Origin: Rhipidocladum racemiflorum
Taxonomy: Eukaryota > Streptophyta > Magnoliopsida > Poales > Poaceae
DNA: 64,000 nucleotides
Direction: 5' to 3'
NCBI GenBank assembly: GCA_036346355.1
Contig: CM070584.1
Coordinates: 27,622,039 to 27,686,038 of the forward strand
Below are positions 1 to 12,700 of this stretch, one piece after another. Position 1 is the first letter of the stretch; every line of letters starts with the position of its first letter. The position numbers and the translations under genes are program-made. The notes beneath the pieces were generated by a model. The model was not told the DNA's origin and did not search any database. It saw only the letters and a program-made list of their open reading frames with translations.

Positions 1-1536
1 CGCAAGCTTGCTGATCCAGAACTTGACGAGAATCAATCTAATCAAAACTTCAAGATTAAACAAGAACGACAAAAGATTGATCAACTAGACTTTGAGAAAC
101 ACTAGATCAATACCCTAGAGAGGTTTTTGATGGATCAAATCAAGATAAAACTTGAAGAACAAAACCAATCTAGAACTAGAACAAGCATGCAAACAAGAAC
201 CAAAAGCGAAAATACGTAGCGACGTGGTTACTGTAGCACGCAAAAATCTTGGAAGAATTGATCTTTATTTCTTGTCTAAAATACTCTCATCAAAAGAGTA
301 CAAACCCTAAAACCAAGCTCAAAGCTTGATGCGCTCAGCTCTCCTTGGTGCCTTTCAACAGGAGACCCCCCACCTATTTAAAGCACAACCCACAAAGAGT
401 TCTGAATACGATTCCTATTCCCTAGAAGGAATCCGTATCCAACTCAACTCTACTTGGCCCAACCAGGCCGAGTACAACTCTTGCACGCGTATGGCAACCC
501 TACCATACTCACGTGACTAACACTTTGCACGCTGTATGGCCACCGCCATACTCACGTGACTAACACTTTGCACGCGAATGACCTCCTGCCATTCTCACGT
601 GACTAACCATTCTTCATGTGCACCATTCTCTTAGCCCGAACGTCCCGCATGACATCCTTGACCACCAAGACCTCGGTTCCTCCTGAACCTAGTCCCGAAC
701 CTCAGTTCCTCCATGAACCTAGTTCCGGTCCCGTCATCGACCACATTCGCCTTCGAGCAATACACGCACATGAACAAACCACAAAACAAATCCGAGCACA
801 AGTCCACGACTTGACTCAATGTCAATCCATGCAACTACTCACATGAGTATTGCATAAAGTCCACTTCAAAAGAAGCATCATGAAATCATTACAAATTTCA
901 AATTCACATTCAAAATTCAAATCCAAATCGCTCAAAACCCTAATTGAGCGAAAACGCATTCACGACGGACAAACAAAGTTGGTCCGTTGTATAAGGAAAA
1001 GTTTCTGTTCCAAGAAGCCAACCAAACGGAAAAACACGTTCACAACGGACAAACAAAGTTGGTCCGTTGTACATGCTAAAAAATGGCTTCGGTCATGAGC
1101 TCAAAACAAGTTCACAACGGACCCGAAGCTTGTCCGCGCCAAACGTGCCACGCTTCGGTTTCACAAAAGTAAAACCCTAGAAAAAGTCCATTCACGACGG
1201 ACAAAAAGAATTAGTCCGTTGTACATGTGAAAATCTTGGTTCCAAGAAATTATCCAAACCGAAAAAGCTTGTTCACAACGGACCAAGAAAACTGTCCGTT
1301 GTACATGTGAAAATGACTTCGGTCATGGGCTCAAAAACATGTTCACAACAGACCCAAAAACAACGTCTGTCGCAGATGGGAAACTTATCGCTTCTTGAGA
1401 ACTTTGTCCTGCGCTAATGCGTAACTCATCTGCTTTCTTGTCAAATTGTCAAAACACATGAACAAACACATTTTGCAAATTCAAATCTAAGTTAATTTTT
1501 CAGTTCAAAGCCAATTTTTCAGCACATGATTTCACA
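1..1536 (-). repeat. 3' LTR of the copia element (partial)
   Basis: This matches the right-hand LTR from about 6,092 onward, with many small indels. The first roughly 285 bases in plus orientation lie outside the window. It ends in CA at 1,536, directly followed by the polypurine tract. Its TATA-like box (minus strand, TTTAAATA) is near 375-382 and its palindrome array is at 958-1,376. Confidence 0.93.
958..1376. repeat. Array of six short palindromes in the left copia LTR
   Basis: Six spaced units have arms of the type ACAACGGAC and GTCCGTTGT around an 8-14 bp centre. They start near 962, 1,042, 1,113, 1,194, 1,274 and 1,344. The third and last are degenerate. The array lies in the U3 part of the LTR. 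Confidence 0.85.
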
Positions 1537-1552
1537 ATCTCCCCCTTGATGA
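1537..1552 (-). other. Polypurine tract of the copia element
   Basis: The minus strand carries AAGGGGGAGAT directly against the 3' LTR end at 1,536, as expected for the primer of plus-strand DNA synthesis. Confidence 0.85.
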
Positions 1553-2527
1553 AAACATTGGCAACACCACTTAGAATTGATCATTTGGCATTCACTTTAC
1601 CAAAGATTTTGAAATCCAAAGGATCAAAGACCAAAGTAAGAAAACACAGAAATCCCTCTTTGACCAAAATGCAAAACAAAATCTCCCCCTGAGAATAAAA
1701 ATGTGTGTGAATGTGCAATGCGCCCAAAAATTTCAAAAATTCTCCAAACTTCTCCCAAAATTCTCAAATTTCCAAATACAACTCTCCCTTTTTCTTTAAA
1801 CTTTTCAAAGAAAGATTTCCAAATTTCTCCCCCTTTGACAATGGATTCATCAAGAGTAAAAGAGAGAACAGGTTCAAAATTTTTCCTGAAACAAAGATTT
1901 CACCAAGAGAAACAAGGGAGTGCCAAGATAGGAAAAGATGAGCTCATTCGATCATATAACCTTATATATCACATAATATGCAAAATACATGATCTTGATG
2001 TGATTTTAACAAGTTAGGGAATGACATGCATCTCAACCTCAATTTAGTCAACTATAGCCAAGTACTAAGCTAGATCTTAGCGTAAAAGCAAGACTTTAAA
2101 AATTGAAGCAACTAACAACTTAGGGCGAGCAAGTAGTTTCAACTCCAATCTAGTAGACCAATTTAATCTTTAAACAATAAGTTGCATGTGGCATGCTTGA
2201 AGCATACTTCTTTTATTTTCTAGGAGTGGCATGCTTGAAGCATACATCTTATCTTTGAGGGAATGGCATGCTTGAAGCATACATCTTATGTTTTTAGGAA
2301 AAGCACCCTGAAGCACATAACTTGAGGTTTTTTGCTTTTAACAACCCCTTTTTATTGATTCCCTTTTCTTTTCATTTTTCTTTGATTATAAACATGCAAA
2401 AGTGATTAAAAGGTCTTATGAAAGAGTAAAGTTGAAACCACACTTGCTTCATAGCCCAAATTTGTCAAGAGGATTCAATATCAAGCCTAGAAGAGTAAGA
2501 TATCACAGAGTATTTAGCTATAGGTAA
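1553..2527 (-). other. Non-coding 3' region of the copia element
   Basis: This AT-rich stretch lies between the pol end and the polypurine tract. Three near copies of a short unit (GGCATGCTTGAAGCATAC) occur at about 2,188-2,282. I see no supported gene. Confidence 0.6.
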
Positions 2528-3180
2528 TCAGTCCAGGGAATTCCACAATGTCATTTTTAGTTCAAGTGAGACAATTAGATTATCATATATTAGCTCAATT
2601 ACATAACATATAAAGAAATATGATAAAGTGAGCTCATCAAGTGAAAGAACTTGGCAAAGAAACTCCTCAAAACAATCCCATTGGATGAACAATTCCAAGT
2701 TCTCCCGAATAAAAGCAAAACGAGAAGAAGACAAAGGTTTTGTGAAAATGTTCGCCAATTGATGTTCAAGATCCACATGATGAAGCACAATGTTGCCTTT
2801 TTCAACATGATCTCTAAGAAAGTGAAATCTGATGTCAATGTGTTTTGTTCTAGAGTGTTGCACGGGTTCTTAGCAATGCAAATTGCACTAGTGTTATCAC
2901 ACAAAAGAGGAACACTATCCAAATTAACCCCATAATCTTTTAGTGTAGCTTCTATCCAAAGAATTTGAGAACAACAACTAGCTGACCACATATTCAGATT
3001 CAGCAGTTGATTGTGCAAATGAAGATTGTTTTCTAGATGACCATGCAATGAGAGAATTTCCCAAGAAGTGACATGAACCAGAAGTGCTCTTCCTATCAAT
3101 TCTACATCCTCCAAAATCAGCATCGTAAAAGATCTCAAACTAATGCATGAGGAAGCGAAAGCCAAATGCCAAAATCTTGA
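2528..3180 (-). pseudogene. copia RNase H, C-terminal part of pol
   Basis: The segment around 2,990-2,870 reads SQILWIEATLKDYGVNLDSV and [15 protein letters not shown], typical of Ty1/copia RNase H. The next part (2,863 downward) reads [16 protein letters not shown] and LANIFTKPL, the usual end of copia pol. The two parts are in different frames, joined by a one-base indel near 2,865-2,870. The upstream RNase H start is recognisable but degenerate. It cannot give a working enzyme. Confidence 0.85.
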
Positions 3181-3183
3181 GTT

Positions 3184-5745
3184 CTATGAAGATACTGAAA
3201 ATCCTTTTGATAGCTTGTCGATGTGACGACGTGGGAAGCTTGAAAACAAGCACACACAAGCACGTGGGAAGAGTCTCTCATGTAAACCTCTAATTATCTC
3301 GTCCTCAACGACATTATCATCATCTTTATGAACAAAGACACTCTCCCTGAACATATGCACTGTACTCGCACTATTTGGACTAGTGCCTTTAAAAGCAGAA
3401 GTGGAAGAAGTATCTTCAAAGGCAACACTTTTAGCATGAGATGCACGAGTGAAGAAGAACCAAAACTTATCACTGAACATATGAAGTGAGCATCCGAAAT
3501 TCACTAGCCACATGTTCTCCTTCCTCGCGTGAGAGGCCTACATAGAAGCGAGAAATTGTCGAGGCCTCGGATGGGGTTAGAAATAAGATGTTTAGGAATC
3601 CAGTACTGAGACACACGACGCACAACAGTAGGCACAACACGAGTATTCTTATGTACAAAAACAGATTTGCCTTTTTTCGTGTTTTTAGAAACAAAGGTGT
3701 TTGTTTCACCCTAGGCACATAATGAGAAGTAGAGTGTGCCTTTCTGAAATTAGACCTAGCATTAAACCTTTCTCTCTTTTGTTGTTTAGCTAGTCTAAAG
3801 CAAAAGTCTACTAAATGTCCATCTCTACCACAATGAGTGCAAGTGTACTTAACATGATGTTTTGCTTTAACAGTAGAAGCACATTTTGCATTCATCATAG
3901 TAGAAGATAAAAGACCAAACAGATTTAAAGACGCTTTTCTTAGGCTCATTGACAATTTCAAATTTTCCACTTTCAAGTGTTTTGACAACAAAGGGGGAGC
4001 ATGTGATTTATGATGAGCATAAGAATCAAAACCTAAACCTTTGTTTTGAGTGCTGACTTTTGATTGATCCAAAATCATGTTTAGGTTTTTCTTGCCATCA
4101 GTGAAACGTTCCAAAGAATTTTGCAAGTAATCAACTTTCTTAGCAAGAGTTAAACAATTATCACAAGGAGTGTCAATTTTAGCTTTACATTTACGGCAAT
4201 TTGAACACGAGTTAATTTCATGAGTGAACATGTCATTTGTTAATTGGGTAACTCTACAATTTGCATCTTTTAATTTCAACTCAAGAATAGAACATTTAGA
4301 GCAAGCAATTTGATCAGGTAAACTATCAAGAGCAACCAATATTTTTACAAGTTTTTCATTTTTCAATTGTTAAGCATAAACTTGTTCTAGTTTAATCACA
4401 TGTTCCTCTTTTAGTGACTTAATTTCAAATTTGAGATCTAAGCAAGTATCGCAAATATTTTCAGAATTTGAATTTCTAAGATCAAAGTTTTCAGATTTTA
4501 GCATGGATAGATCTTTTTCTAAGCTTTTATTTTTGAGTGAAGATTTTCTTAAAGATTTTCTCAATATGACTAAAACTTCACAAAGCTCATCATACGAAGG
4601 CATTACCTCATCACCGTCATTTGGAGGTCTTGTCGTTGTTACTAGAATCACTAGTGTTCCCTTTTGCCATGAAGCATAGTCCGGTGAGATCCTTCTCATT
4701 CAGCCCGTTTGCTTCGCTTCCTTCTCATCTTCGGTTGAGTCATCAATGTCGCTTAAGTCTAAGCGACCAATTGCCTCAAGACTTTGTTGAGCATCTTCTT
4801 TGTTCGTTGTTTATTTTTATCCTTGCTCTCTCTTGGTGGAAGGACTTGGAGGAGTTGCTTTGCTCCTTCTCCTCTCTATCTTTGTTCTTGAAACAGATTA
4901 GCACGGATGTGCCCGCCTTGCCGCAGCTTGTAGCGATGGATGGAGGCTCCTCTTCTCTCCCTTGATCTCATGTACGCTGCATTGACACGCTTGGAAAGAA
5001 GAGCAAGTGTATCTTCCGGTATTTGATCTAGCTGCTCATCACTAAGAGCACTCAAGGCAGTAATGGAATATGATGATGAAGAACTAGTAGCATTATCATA
5101 TGAATAATTAGCATTAAGAGCCATATAGTTATCATTGGAATTTCTTGAAACAATGTCTATTTCAAAAGTCTTGAGACTAGAATAAAGTTTATCCAAAGTC
5201 ATTTCACTCATCTTGTGAGCTTCCCTAAGCGATCACTTTCATTTGCCGATTTTAAGATCAAGAGATGATAGGAAATGTCTAGCATTTTCAGAGTCGATGT
5301 ACTTTACATCTACAGACTCTAAGATTGTTTAAGATTACATTAAGCGAGCAAAACAATCATCTAGAGATTCTCGAGTTCATTTCAAATCTAGTATATTCCT
5401 TTTAAATTGATCTTGCCTAGCTTCTTTACAGAGTCAGTACCCTCATGATAATCTTGAAGAGATTTCCAAATTTCATGAGCGATGAGTAAATGATGCAGAC
5501 TCTATCGAATTCTTTTCTAGCAAGTCCTTGAAGCAATATGTTTCTAGCTCTATTATTGTTTTCAACATCTTTTTCAAACTCGATTTTATCAATATCATCA
5601 TTAGAAGGAAGCTCGCACGAAATTTTTACCTTGCGCCAAATCGCGTTACCTTGAGCTTGAAGATATGCACGATCATCGGATCCGCGATGGGGAAGTCTGT
5701 GCCATCGAAGATTGGCGGTTTGTTCGAGTATTTCTCTGTTGCCAT
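3184..5745 (-). pseudogene. copia gag with protease remnant
   Basis: The reading starts at an ATG at 5,745, 62 bases from the LTR, with an N-terminus of the MAT.KYSNKPPIFDGTDF type common in plant copia gag. It continues in broken frames through an acidic stretch (5,211-4,876) and coiled-coil-like segments (4,699-3,900) to a CCHC zinc knuckle CTHCGRDGHLVDFC at 3,841-3,800. The following segment (3,513 downward) matches a copia protease start, but the active-site D-S-G reads N-F-G. Several stops and frame changes are present. The coding sequence then breaks off near 3,230 and skips reverse transcriptase and integrase. Confidence 0.8.
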
Positions 5746-5786
5746 AACTTACCGATTACTAATCACCTGTTAAGATGGATTAGTAG

Positions 5787-5804
5787 AGCCTTGATATGAT
5801 ACCA
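5787..5804 (-). other. Primer-binding site of the copia element
   Basis: The minus strand reads TGGTATCATATCAAGGC, close to the plant initiator tRNA-Met binding site TGGTATCAGAGC with changes in the middle. It is two bases from the LTR end at 5,807. Confidence 0.8.
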
Positions 5805-6467
5805 CTTGTAGGATCTAAGTATACGAATATAGCAATCAGAGGGGGGTGAATGATTGTGCGGAATCTAAAACCAAATTCTTGACCTATTAAAGTTCACCCA
5901 AAAACAGAACCAAATAATTGCCTCGTTTTAGACCAAAAACAGAATGACAGAGGTTTGGTAAAACAAGAATTCCCGGAGATCCAACCGTCGAAACGATCTG
6001 AAATTTGGACACAAGAAACTAGATTCCAATACGAATCGAACCCAAAAAGAATCAGCTCGATCGGACTTTCGGATCAAAAGATATGAGCTTCGCAAGCTTG
6101 CTGATCCAGAACTTGACGAGAATCAATCTAATCAAAACTTCAAGATTAAACAAGAACGACAAAAGATTGATCAACTAGACTTTGAGAAACACTAGATCAA
6201 TACCCTAGAGAGGTTTTTGATGGATCAAATCAAGATAAAACTTGAAGAACAAAAACCAATCTAGAACTAGAACAAGCATGCAAACAAGAACCAAAACAGA
6301 AAATACTGTAGCGACGTGGTTATCAGAGCACGCAAAAATCTTGGAAGAATTGATCTTTATTTCTTGTCTAAAAATACTCTCATCAAAAGAGTACAAACCC
6401 TAAAACCAAGCTCAAAGCTTGATGCGCTCAGCTCTCCTTGGTGCCTTTCAACAGGAGACCCCCCACC

Positions 6468-6475
6468 TATTTAAA
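6468..6475 (-). promoter_or_regulatory. TATA-like box of the copia LTR
   Basis: The minus strand reads TTTAAATA. It lies between the U3 palindrome array and the U5 side of the LTR, where a retrotransposon promoter is expected. The left LTR has the same box near 375-382. Confidence 0.5.
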
Positions 6476-7052
6476 GCACAACCCACAAAGAGTTCTGAAT
6501 ACGATTCCTATTCCCTAGAAGGAATCCGTATCCAACTCAACTCTACTTGGCCCAACCAGGCCGAGTACAACTCTTACTGCCAGCGTATGGCAACCCTACC
6601 ATACTCACGTGACTAACACTTTGCACGGCCAGTATGGCCACCTGCCATACTCACGTGACTAACACTTTGCACGCGAATGACCTCCTGCCATTCTCACGTG
6701 ACTAACCATTCTTCATGTGCACCATTCTCTGAGCCCGAACGTCCCGCATGACATCCTTGACCACCAAGACCTCGGTTCCTCTGAACCTAGTCCCGAACCT
6801 CAGTTCCTCCATGAACCTAGTTCCGGTCCGTCATCGACCACATTCGTCTTCGAGCAATACCGCACATGAACAAACCACAAAACAAATCCGAGCACAAGTC
6901 CACGACTTGACTCAATGTCAATCCATGCAACTACTCACATGAGTATTGCATAAAGTCCACTTCAAAAGAAGCATCATGAAATCATTACAAATTTCAAATT
7001 CACATTCAAAATTCAAATCCAAATCGCTCAAAACCCTAATTGAGCGAAACGC

Positions 7053-7465
7053 ATTCACGACGGACAAACAAAGTTGGTCCGTTGTATAAGGAAAAGTTTC
7101 TGTTCCAAGAAGCCAACCAAGCGGAAAAACACGTTCACAGCGGACAAACAAAGTTGGTCCGTTGTACATGTAAAAATGGCTTCGGTCATGAGCTCAAAAC
7201 AAGTTCTAGCGGACCCCGAAGCTTGTCCGCGCAAGCGTGCCACGCTTCGGTTTCACAAAAGTAAAACCCTAGAAAAAGTCCATTCACGACGGACAAAAAG
7301 AATTAGTCCGTTGTACATGTGAAAATCTTGGTTCCAAGAAATTATCCAAACCGAAAAAGCTTGTTCACAACGGACCAAGAAAAGCTGTCCGTTGTACATG
7401 TGAAAATGACTTGGTCATGGGCTCAAAAACATGTTCTAACAGACCCAAAAACACTGTCTGTCGCA
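7053..7465. repeat. Array of six short palindromes in the right copia LTR
   Basis: This is the counterpart of the array at 958-1,376, with the same order and spacing. Arms are ACRACGGAC and GTCCGTTGT. Some arms differ from the left copy by indels (for example the third unit, where the left arm reads CTAGCGGAC). Confidence 0.85.
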
Positions 7466-7682
7466 GATGGGAAACTTCTTGTTTCTTGAGAACTTTGTCC
7501 GCGCTAATGCGTAATCTCTTGCTTTCTTGTCAAATTGTCAAAACACATGAACAAACACATTTTGCAAATTCAAATCTAAGTTAATTTTTCAGTTCAAAGC
7601 CAATTTTTCAGCACATGATTTCACACCCACAGTGGTAGGTGGTGATCTAACCAGCACTAGATTGGCACGGAGCACACGCCCC

Positions 7683-9243
7683 ATGGGTAATACGGACCAA
7701 CCTCAAGTCCAAAGGACTTCGGCTAGAGTACAAATAAGAACTTCCTCACAGGTATATAACAAAAGATGATATGGTATATAGGATACTCCATATAAGAATT
7801 ATCCCATATTTGCACATGTTCATTATGAGGAGGAGAGTGATGATGACATCCCTCTTATCTTCAAAAGAAAGAAAGCTCTCATCTTGACCGTTGGAAAAAT
7901 CAAAAGTCCTTAGATCTCTTGGAAAATGGATTCTGGAGTAACCTACAAGTAAGTCGGTTGTTGAGAAGGAACCCGAGGTTGGCGGTCATCTACTACTACG
8001 GAGGAGTTTGTCACTTCTCTTAAGGCAGCAGAGAAAGAAGTCAAGGTGAGCCAAGAAGTGGCTATCGCCCTGATCGAAGATGATAGATCAATGGATGGGA
8101 ACGTGACAATGTTCCCCATCACTGAAACTGAGTATCCACCCTCTCTTGGTACTATCAATCAGGAGGGGTGAATCAACAAGACTTCAACAACTTGTTATAT
8201 AAGGTACTTTTCTTTCCCTTGTAAAATTTCTAAGAAAAAAGGAAATTAACTTTATATACTCTTCTTGCTTTTGCAGTTTTCACAAGAGGTATCCAGCCTA
8301 GCAGGTCAACAAGTTAAATTTGATGTAGAGAAAATCACAAAAAAGTATACCAAGTATCACTTTCTTTTTTATGTTTGTCTTCTACTATTTTTTGATTTTT
8401 GAACATGTTTGTTCAGGAAACAAAAAAGAAGAAAGAATAATGGAGTTGGAGAAGCAGCTTTTGGTGGCTTAAAACATTGCCAAGGGCTTTGAGTTTAACC
8501 TCATTAAAGTTCAAAGACAATACTTAGATAGTGCGGAGAAAAATGCCCAACTCCAAATAATTTTCAAAGAGAATGATGAGCGGGTAAAAAAGCTCAATCA
8601 AGAATTGAAAGGTATTCTCTCTGAAAAAAGATACTAAACTAGAAAGTAAGATACTTTTTTGATCTAAGTATTTTTTATACTTATTCCCTTTCATAAAAAA
8701 TGGAAATAATACTTTTTGACTTGTCTTTTGACAGGATTAAAGAATATTGTAAAGACTCAGGAACATCAGCTCACCCAAGTAGAAAGAGAGAGAAAACAAA
8801 TGGCCGAACTGAGTTCCAAGGCGCAAGTGGAGATAACTAATGAAATAATGAGAATCTGGGGAGTAAGTAAATTTGCACTAGATTTTATTTTTGTATAGCT
8901 GAAGAAGATAGCGGCGGATTTGAAAGGAAAGCAAGTAGAACTTACAAATCAAAATTCGTTGGTTGATGAACTGGTTGCGGGGATAATGGACCAACTGAAG
9001 AATATCTTCGAGCATATCCCCGAGATGCTGAGTACCATCAAGTCAGCTCTTTGAGAATCAATTAGCTTCCATGTTAATGCCGTTTTTATGAAATTAAGGC
9101 ATTACTATGAGGACACAATTGAAGTAGAGAAGCTGGCTCCCAACCTACAGTTCTCAACAGGAGAAGAGATGAACCTAACACAAGCAGAAGTAAAATCTGT
9201 TGTGGAATTGTACATAAACAATGTAAAGATTCTCTTCAAATGA
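7683..9243 (+). pseudogene. Antisense multi-exon coiled-coil gene of the Tat element
   Basis: I read at least six exons with plant-like splice borders. Exon 1 runs from the ATG at 7,683 to the CAG|GT at 7,751. An acidic exon includes about 7,829-7,915 (EESDDDIPLIFKRKK). Others end at 8,203 (AAG|GT), start at 8,277 after TTGCAG, end at 8,611, cover 8,735-8,862 (donor GTAAGT), and start at 8,899, ending at the TGA at 9,243. The joins at 8,203/8,277, 8,611/8,735 and 8,862/8,899 keep the reading frame. The product is charged and heptad-like, so a coiled coil is likely. There are in-frame stops (near 8,471 and 9,052) and an indel near 8,166-8,171. Some Tat elements carry an extra gene antisense to pol; I infer that this is one. 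Function is unknown. Confidence 0.55.
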
Positions 9244-9719
9244 AATGAAAAAATTTGTTCTTTGTCTACCTTTTGTGTGTTAAGAATTGTTCTATTACTT
9301 GTCTGCTTCTGATTTGATTTTTTTTCCTAAGTATATCACAACTAGCCCCCAACTGTTTGTTTGACTAATCAGTGATGTGATAAAAAACATGAACAATTTT
9401 TTATGGAGTACCAACCTGATTTCTCTTTGCTTCATACTTAGTATTAACTGGAAGTAGGTCGGAGATGAGGTCAGTTTAATGAGTTTCAATGCAGTAAGTA
9501 CGGGCTTACATGAAAAAGCTCTGTTAAGTCATCTCATAACCCGACCAGTAACCTCGTATTTGCTCAGGGAGTTAGGTCGGATTAAGCTTTCATGATTTCT
9601 TAGAATGAAATGAAGACAAGGAATAGCTTTGATATGACACCAAGAAGACGTGATTTATAAAATATAAATTTAATACATGAATGTAAAATTTGAATTTACA
9701 CAAAAAATCTGCAAAGATG

Positions 9720-12700
9720 TTAGATATTCCAAGTGTTGGAAAGAATTCGACCATCTTCCAAAGCAAGCCGAACATAGCCTGGTTGGGTGAGTGAGACTAC
9801 AGTAAAGGGACCTTCCCATTTGGAAGATAACTTGTTTAAGTTAGACTTGTTTTGGATGCGCCTTAGACCCAACTCTCCCACATTAAGTGTTCGTAGTCGA
9901 ACTCTTTTGTTGTAGTATCGTCTCAAACCTTGTAGGTAGGCTACTGACCAGATGAGTGCCCGAACTCGCTTTTCTTCTAAAAGATTAATATCATATTTGC
10001 ATTGGTTTTTTGATCAACCTGTTCGAAAGAAGTGATTCTTGTAGAACCTAAATAGATTCCACTGGACAGAACAACTTCTGCACCGTAGACCAATAAGAAA
10101 GAAACTTCTCTTGTAGCTCTACTAGTCGTCATGCGTATGGCCCAAAGCACTGAGTAGAGATCGTCTACCCAAGCCTCCAAGCGTGTTCTTAAATAATCGA
10201 ACACTCATTTTTTCATGCCTTACATGATTTGGCCATTTGCATGTTCTACTGCTCCATTACTTTGTGGATGATCAACAGAAGTGTAACAAATCTTTGTGCC
10301 TACTTTATCATAGTAAATTTAAAATAGACCACTAATAAATTGTGATCCATTGTTAGTAATTAGTCAACTAGGAACTCCAAACCTAGTGACTAAATTTTTC
10401 ACAAAGAATTTTTTGCAGCTTAAGCCGTGATTGAAACTACAGGCACAGCTTCTATCCATTTTGTGAAAGTATCAATAGCAACAAATAGAAATTTAATCCA
10501 TTAGTCACTTTGTGTAATGGACCTACTATATCAATGCCCCATGTCAAAAATGGCAATGACAATGGTATTGTTTGCAATTGATTAGCGGGTTGATATACTT
10601 GTCGAGCATGAAATTGACATTGCTCGCAAGTCTTTACAAGGTTCATATCATCTTGTAAAGCTGTGTGCCAATAAAAACTTTCTTGGAATGCTTTGTCGAC
10701 TAGCGTTCTGTATGAACCATGTGCTCCACACAAGCCCCTGTGAATCTCATGAAGTAATATTATCCCTTGTTCTTGAGATATACATTTTATTAAAACTCCA
10801 TGAGTTCCCTTTCTATAAAGAGTTGTCGAGTAGTTTGTACATTCACGCCTTTCGAATCAATCTGTATTTTTCTTGTATTTCCTTGGGCAGTATCCTATGT
10901 TCTAGATAGGCTTTAAGTGGTTTAGCCCAATCCGAATCATGTTCAAGGACTCTGACCTGATCGCTAGTCGGGGACTCTTCTATTAAAGTATCTATAGAAA
11001 GTTTAGATAGTTGTTCAAGAAACACACCTGTTGGAACAGGTGATTGTGAGGAGCCTAGTTTTGATAACTGATCCGCTAAAAGATTATCTTTTCATGGAAT
11101 ATATTGGACATCGAAATCAATTAAGTGTTTTTTTCAATTTCCTCATTTCATTCAGGTAGTGAGAAATTACCTCATCGGACGTCCTATATTCCTTGCTAAT
11201 CTTGTTTACGACTAGTTGCGAATCACCTTTCGCTAAAAGCCGATAGACTCCAAGGGATTTTGCTGCTCGGAGCCTAGCTAGAAAACTTTCATAATCTGCT
11301 ACATTATTGTTAGCAGGGAATTGCATTTGGATTACGTATTAGAACTGATCAGCCTGAGATGAGACCAGTACTATAACAGCTCCCAAACCTCTTAGTTCTT
11401 TAGAACCATCAAAGTATAAGGTCCAGCTATCCATATCAACGGAATTTTGCTCTACAGAAGGCTACTGTTAGTCCATTCAGTAATAAAATCTGCTAGAATT
11501 TGAGACTTGAATGCTAATTGGGAGATGAAATAGATATCAAACAAATCCAAGTTCAACTACTCACTTAGTAATTCGACCAGTTGCTTCCTGGTTATGGAGA
11601 ACGTTGCCCAAATCAAATGATGAGAGCACTATAATCCGATGAGATTGGAAATAATGTCTTAATTTCCTAGAAGCCATCAATAAGGAATAAAGTAGTTTTC
11701 GAACTTGAGGATAGCTCTCCTTTGGTCCATGTAAAACTTCACTAACATAGTATATAGGTTTTTGAACCTTATCTCGTTCAACAACTAGAACAGTACTAAT
11801 CATATTATTTGTAGCAACTAAACAGAGCAACAATTGTTCATCTGGATTAAATGATACCAATATTGGTGGTGTTGATAGATAATGTTTAAGTTCTTGGAAG
11901 GCTTTTCTTCTTCATCCGACTAGTAAAATTTGCCGTTTTTTCTTCTTACCTTGAAGAAAGGTAATCCACATTCTCCCGATTTGGATATGAAGTGACTAAG
12001 AGCATCCATTTGACCACTTAATCCTTACACTTTCTTCTCTGAAGAAGAAGATTTTAAGGATTCAATGGCATGAAGCTTCTCAGGATTAGTTTCAATTCCG
12101 CGTGAAGAAACAAGGAAACCTAGCAACTTACCAGAAGAAACTCCAAAAGTACACTTTTTGGGATTTAACTTTATTCCATGTTTTTCCAAATTATAGAATG
12201 TCTCAGCCAAATCCTAAAAATAGTTGGAGCTATTCTTGCTCTTGACAACGAGATAATCGAGACAAACTTCTAAATTTCTTCCTATCTGACTTATGAAATT
12301 CTTCTGCAAGAGATGCTGATACGTGGCTCCAGCATTATTCAGCCCAAATGGCATATTTTGATAGCAATATATTCCAAAATGGGTTATGAAGGAAGTCTTC
12401 TCTTCATCTTCTCTTGCCATGCTTATTTGATGATAACCTAAGTATGCATCTAGAAAACTTATTAGTTCACAACCCATTGTGCAGTCAACCAACTGGTCTA
12501 TTCAGGGCAAAGGAAAATCATCTTTTAGACATGCGATATTTAGGCTGGTGAAATCAATGCACATTCGCCACTTACAGTTTGCCTTCTTGATCATTATTGG
12601 ACACGCAAGCTGATCTAGATGATCAACTTCATGAATGAAACCAGCTTCTAAGAGTTTATCCAACTCTTCTCGGATGGCCTATTGCCAATCAGGAGCGAAT

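Larger units (their letters stand above)
1..7625 (-). mobile_element. Ty1/copia LTR retrotransposon, internally deleted, cut by the window edge
   Basis: Two near-identical direct repeats (1-1,536 and 5,807-7,625) flank about 4.3 kb of internal DNA. Sense is the minus strand: a primer-binding site complementary to initiator tRNA-Met sits left of the right-hand LTR, and a purine-rich tract (minus strand) abuts the left-hand LTR. The LTR ends are TG...CA. The internal part keeps gag, a protease scrap and the RNase H tail, but reverse transcriptase and integrase are missing, so it cannot be autonomous. The right flank starts CCCAC; the matching target duplication would lie outside the window. It interrupts the Tat-type element that continues at 7,626. 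Confidence 0.9.
5807..7625 (-). repeat. 5' LTR of the copia element (complete, 1,819 bp)
   Basis: It starts TG at 5,807 and ends CA at 7,625. In sense direction (right to left) the order is a U3 part with the palindrome array (about 7,465-7,053), a TATA-like box (6,475-6,468), then R/U5 and the primer-binding site just past 5,807. Confidence 0.93.

Noticed and set aside
7943..8158. Minus-strand open frame of 71 codons
   Set aside because: It is the shadow of an exon of the plus-strand coiled-coil gene.
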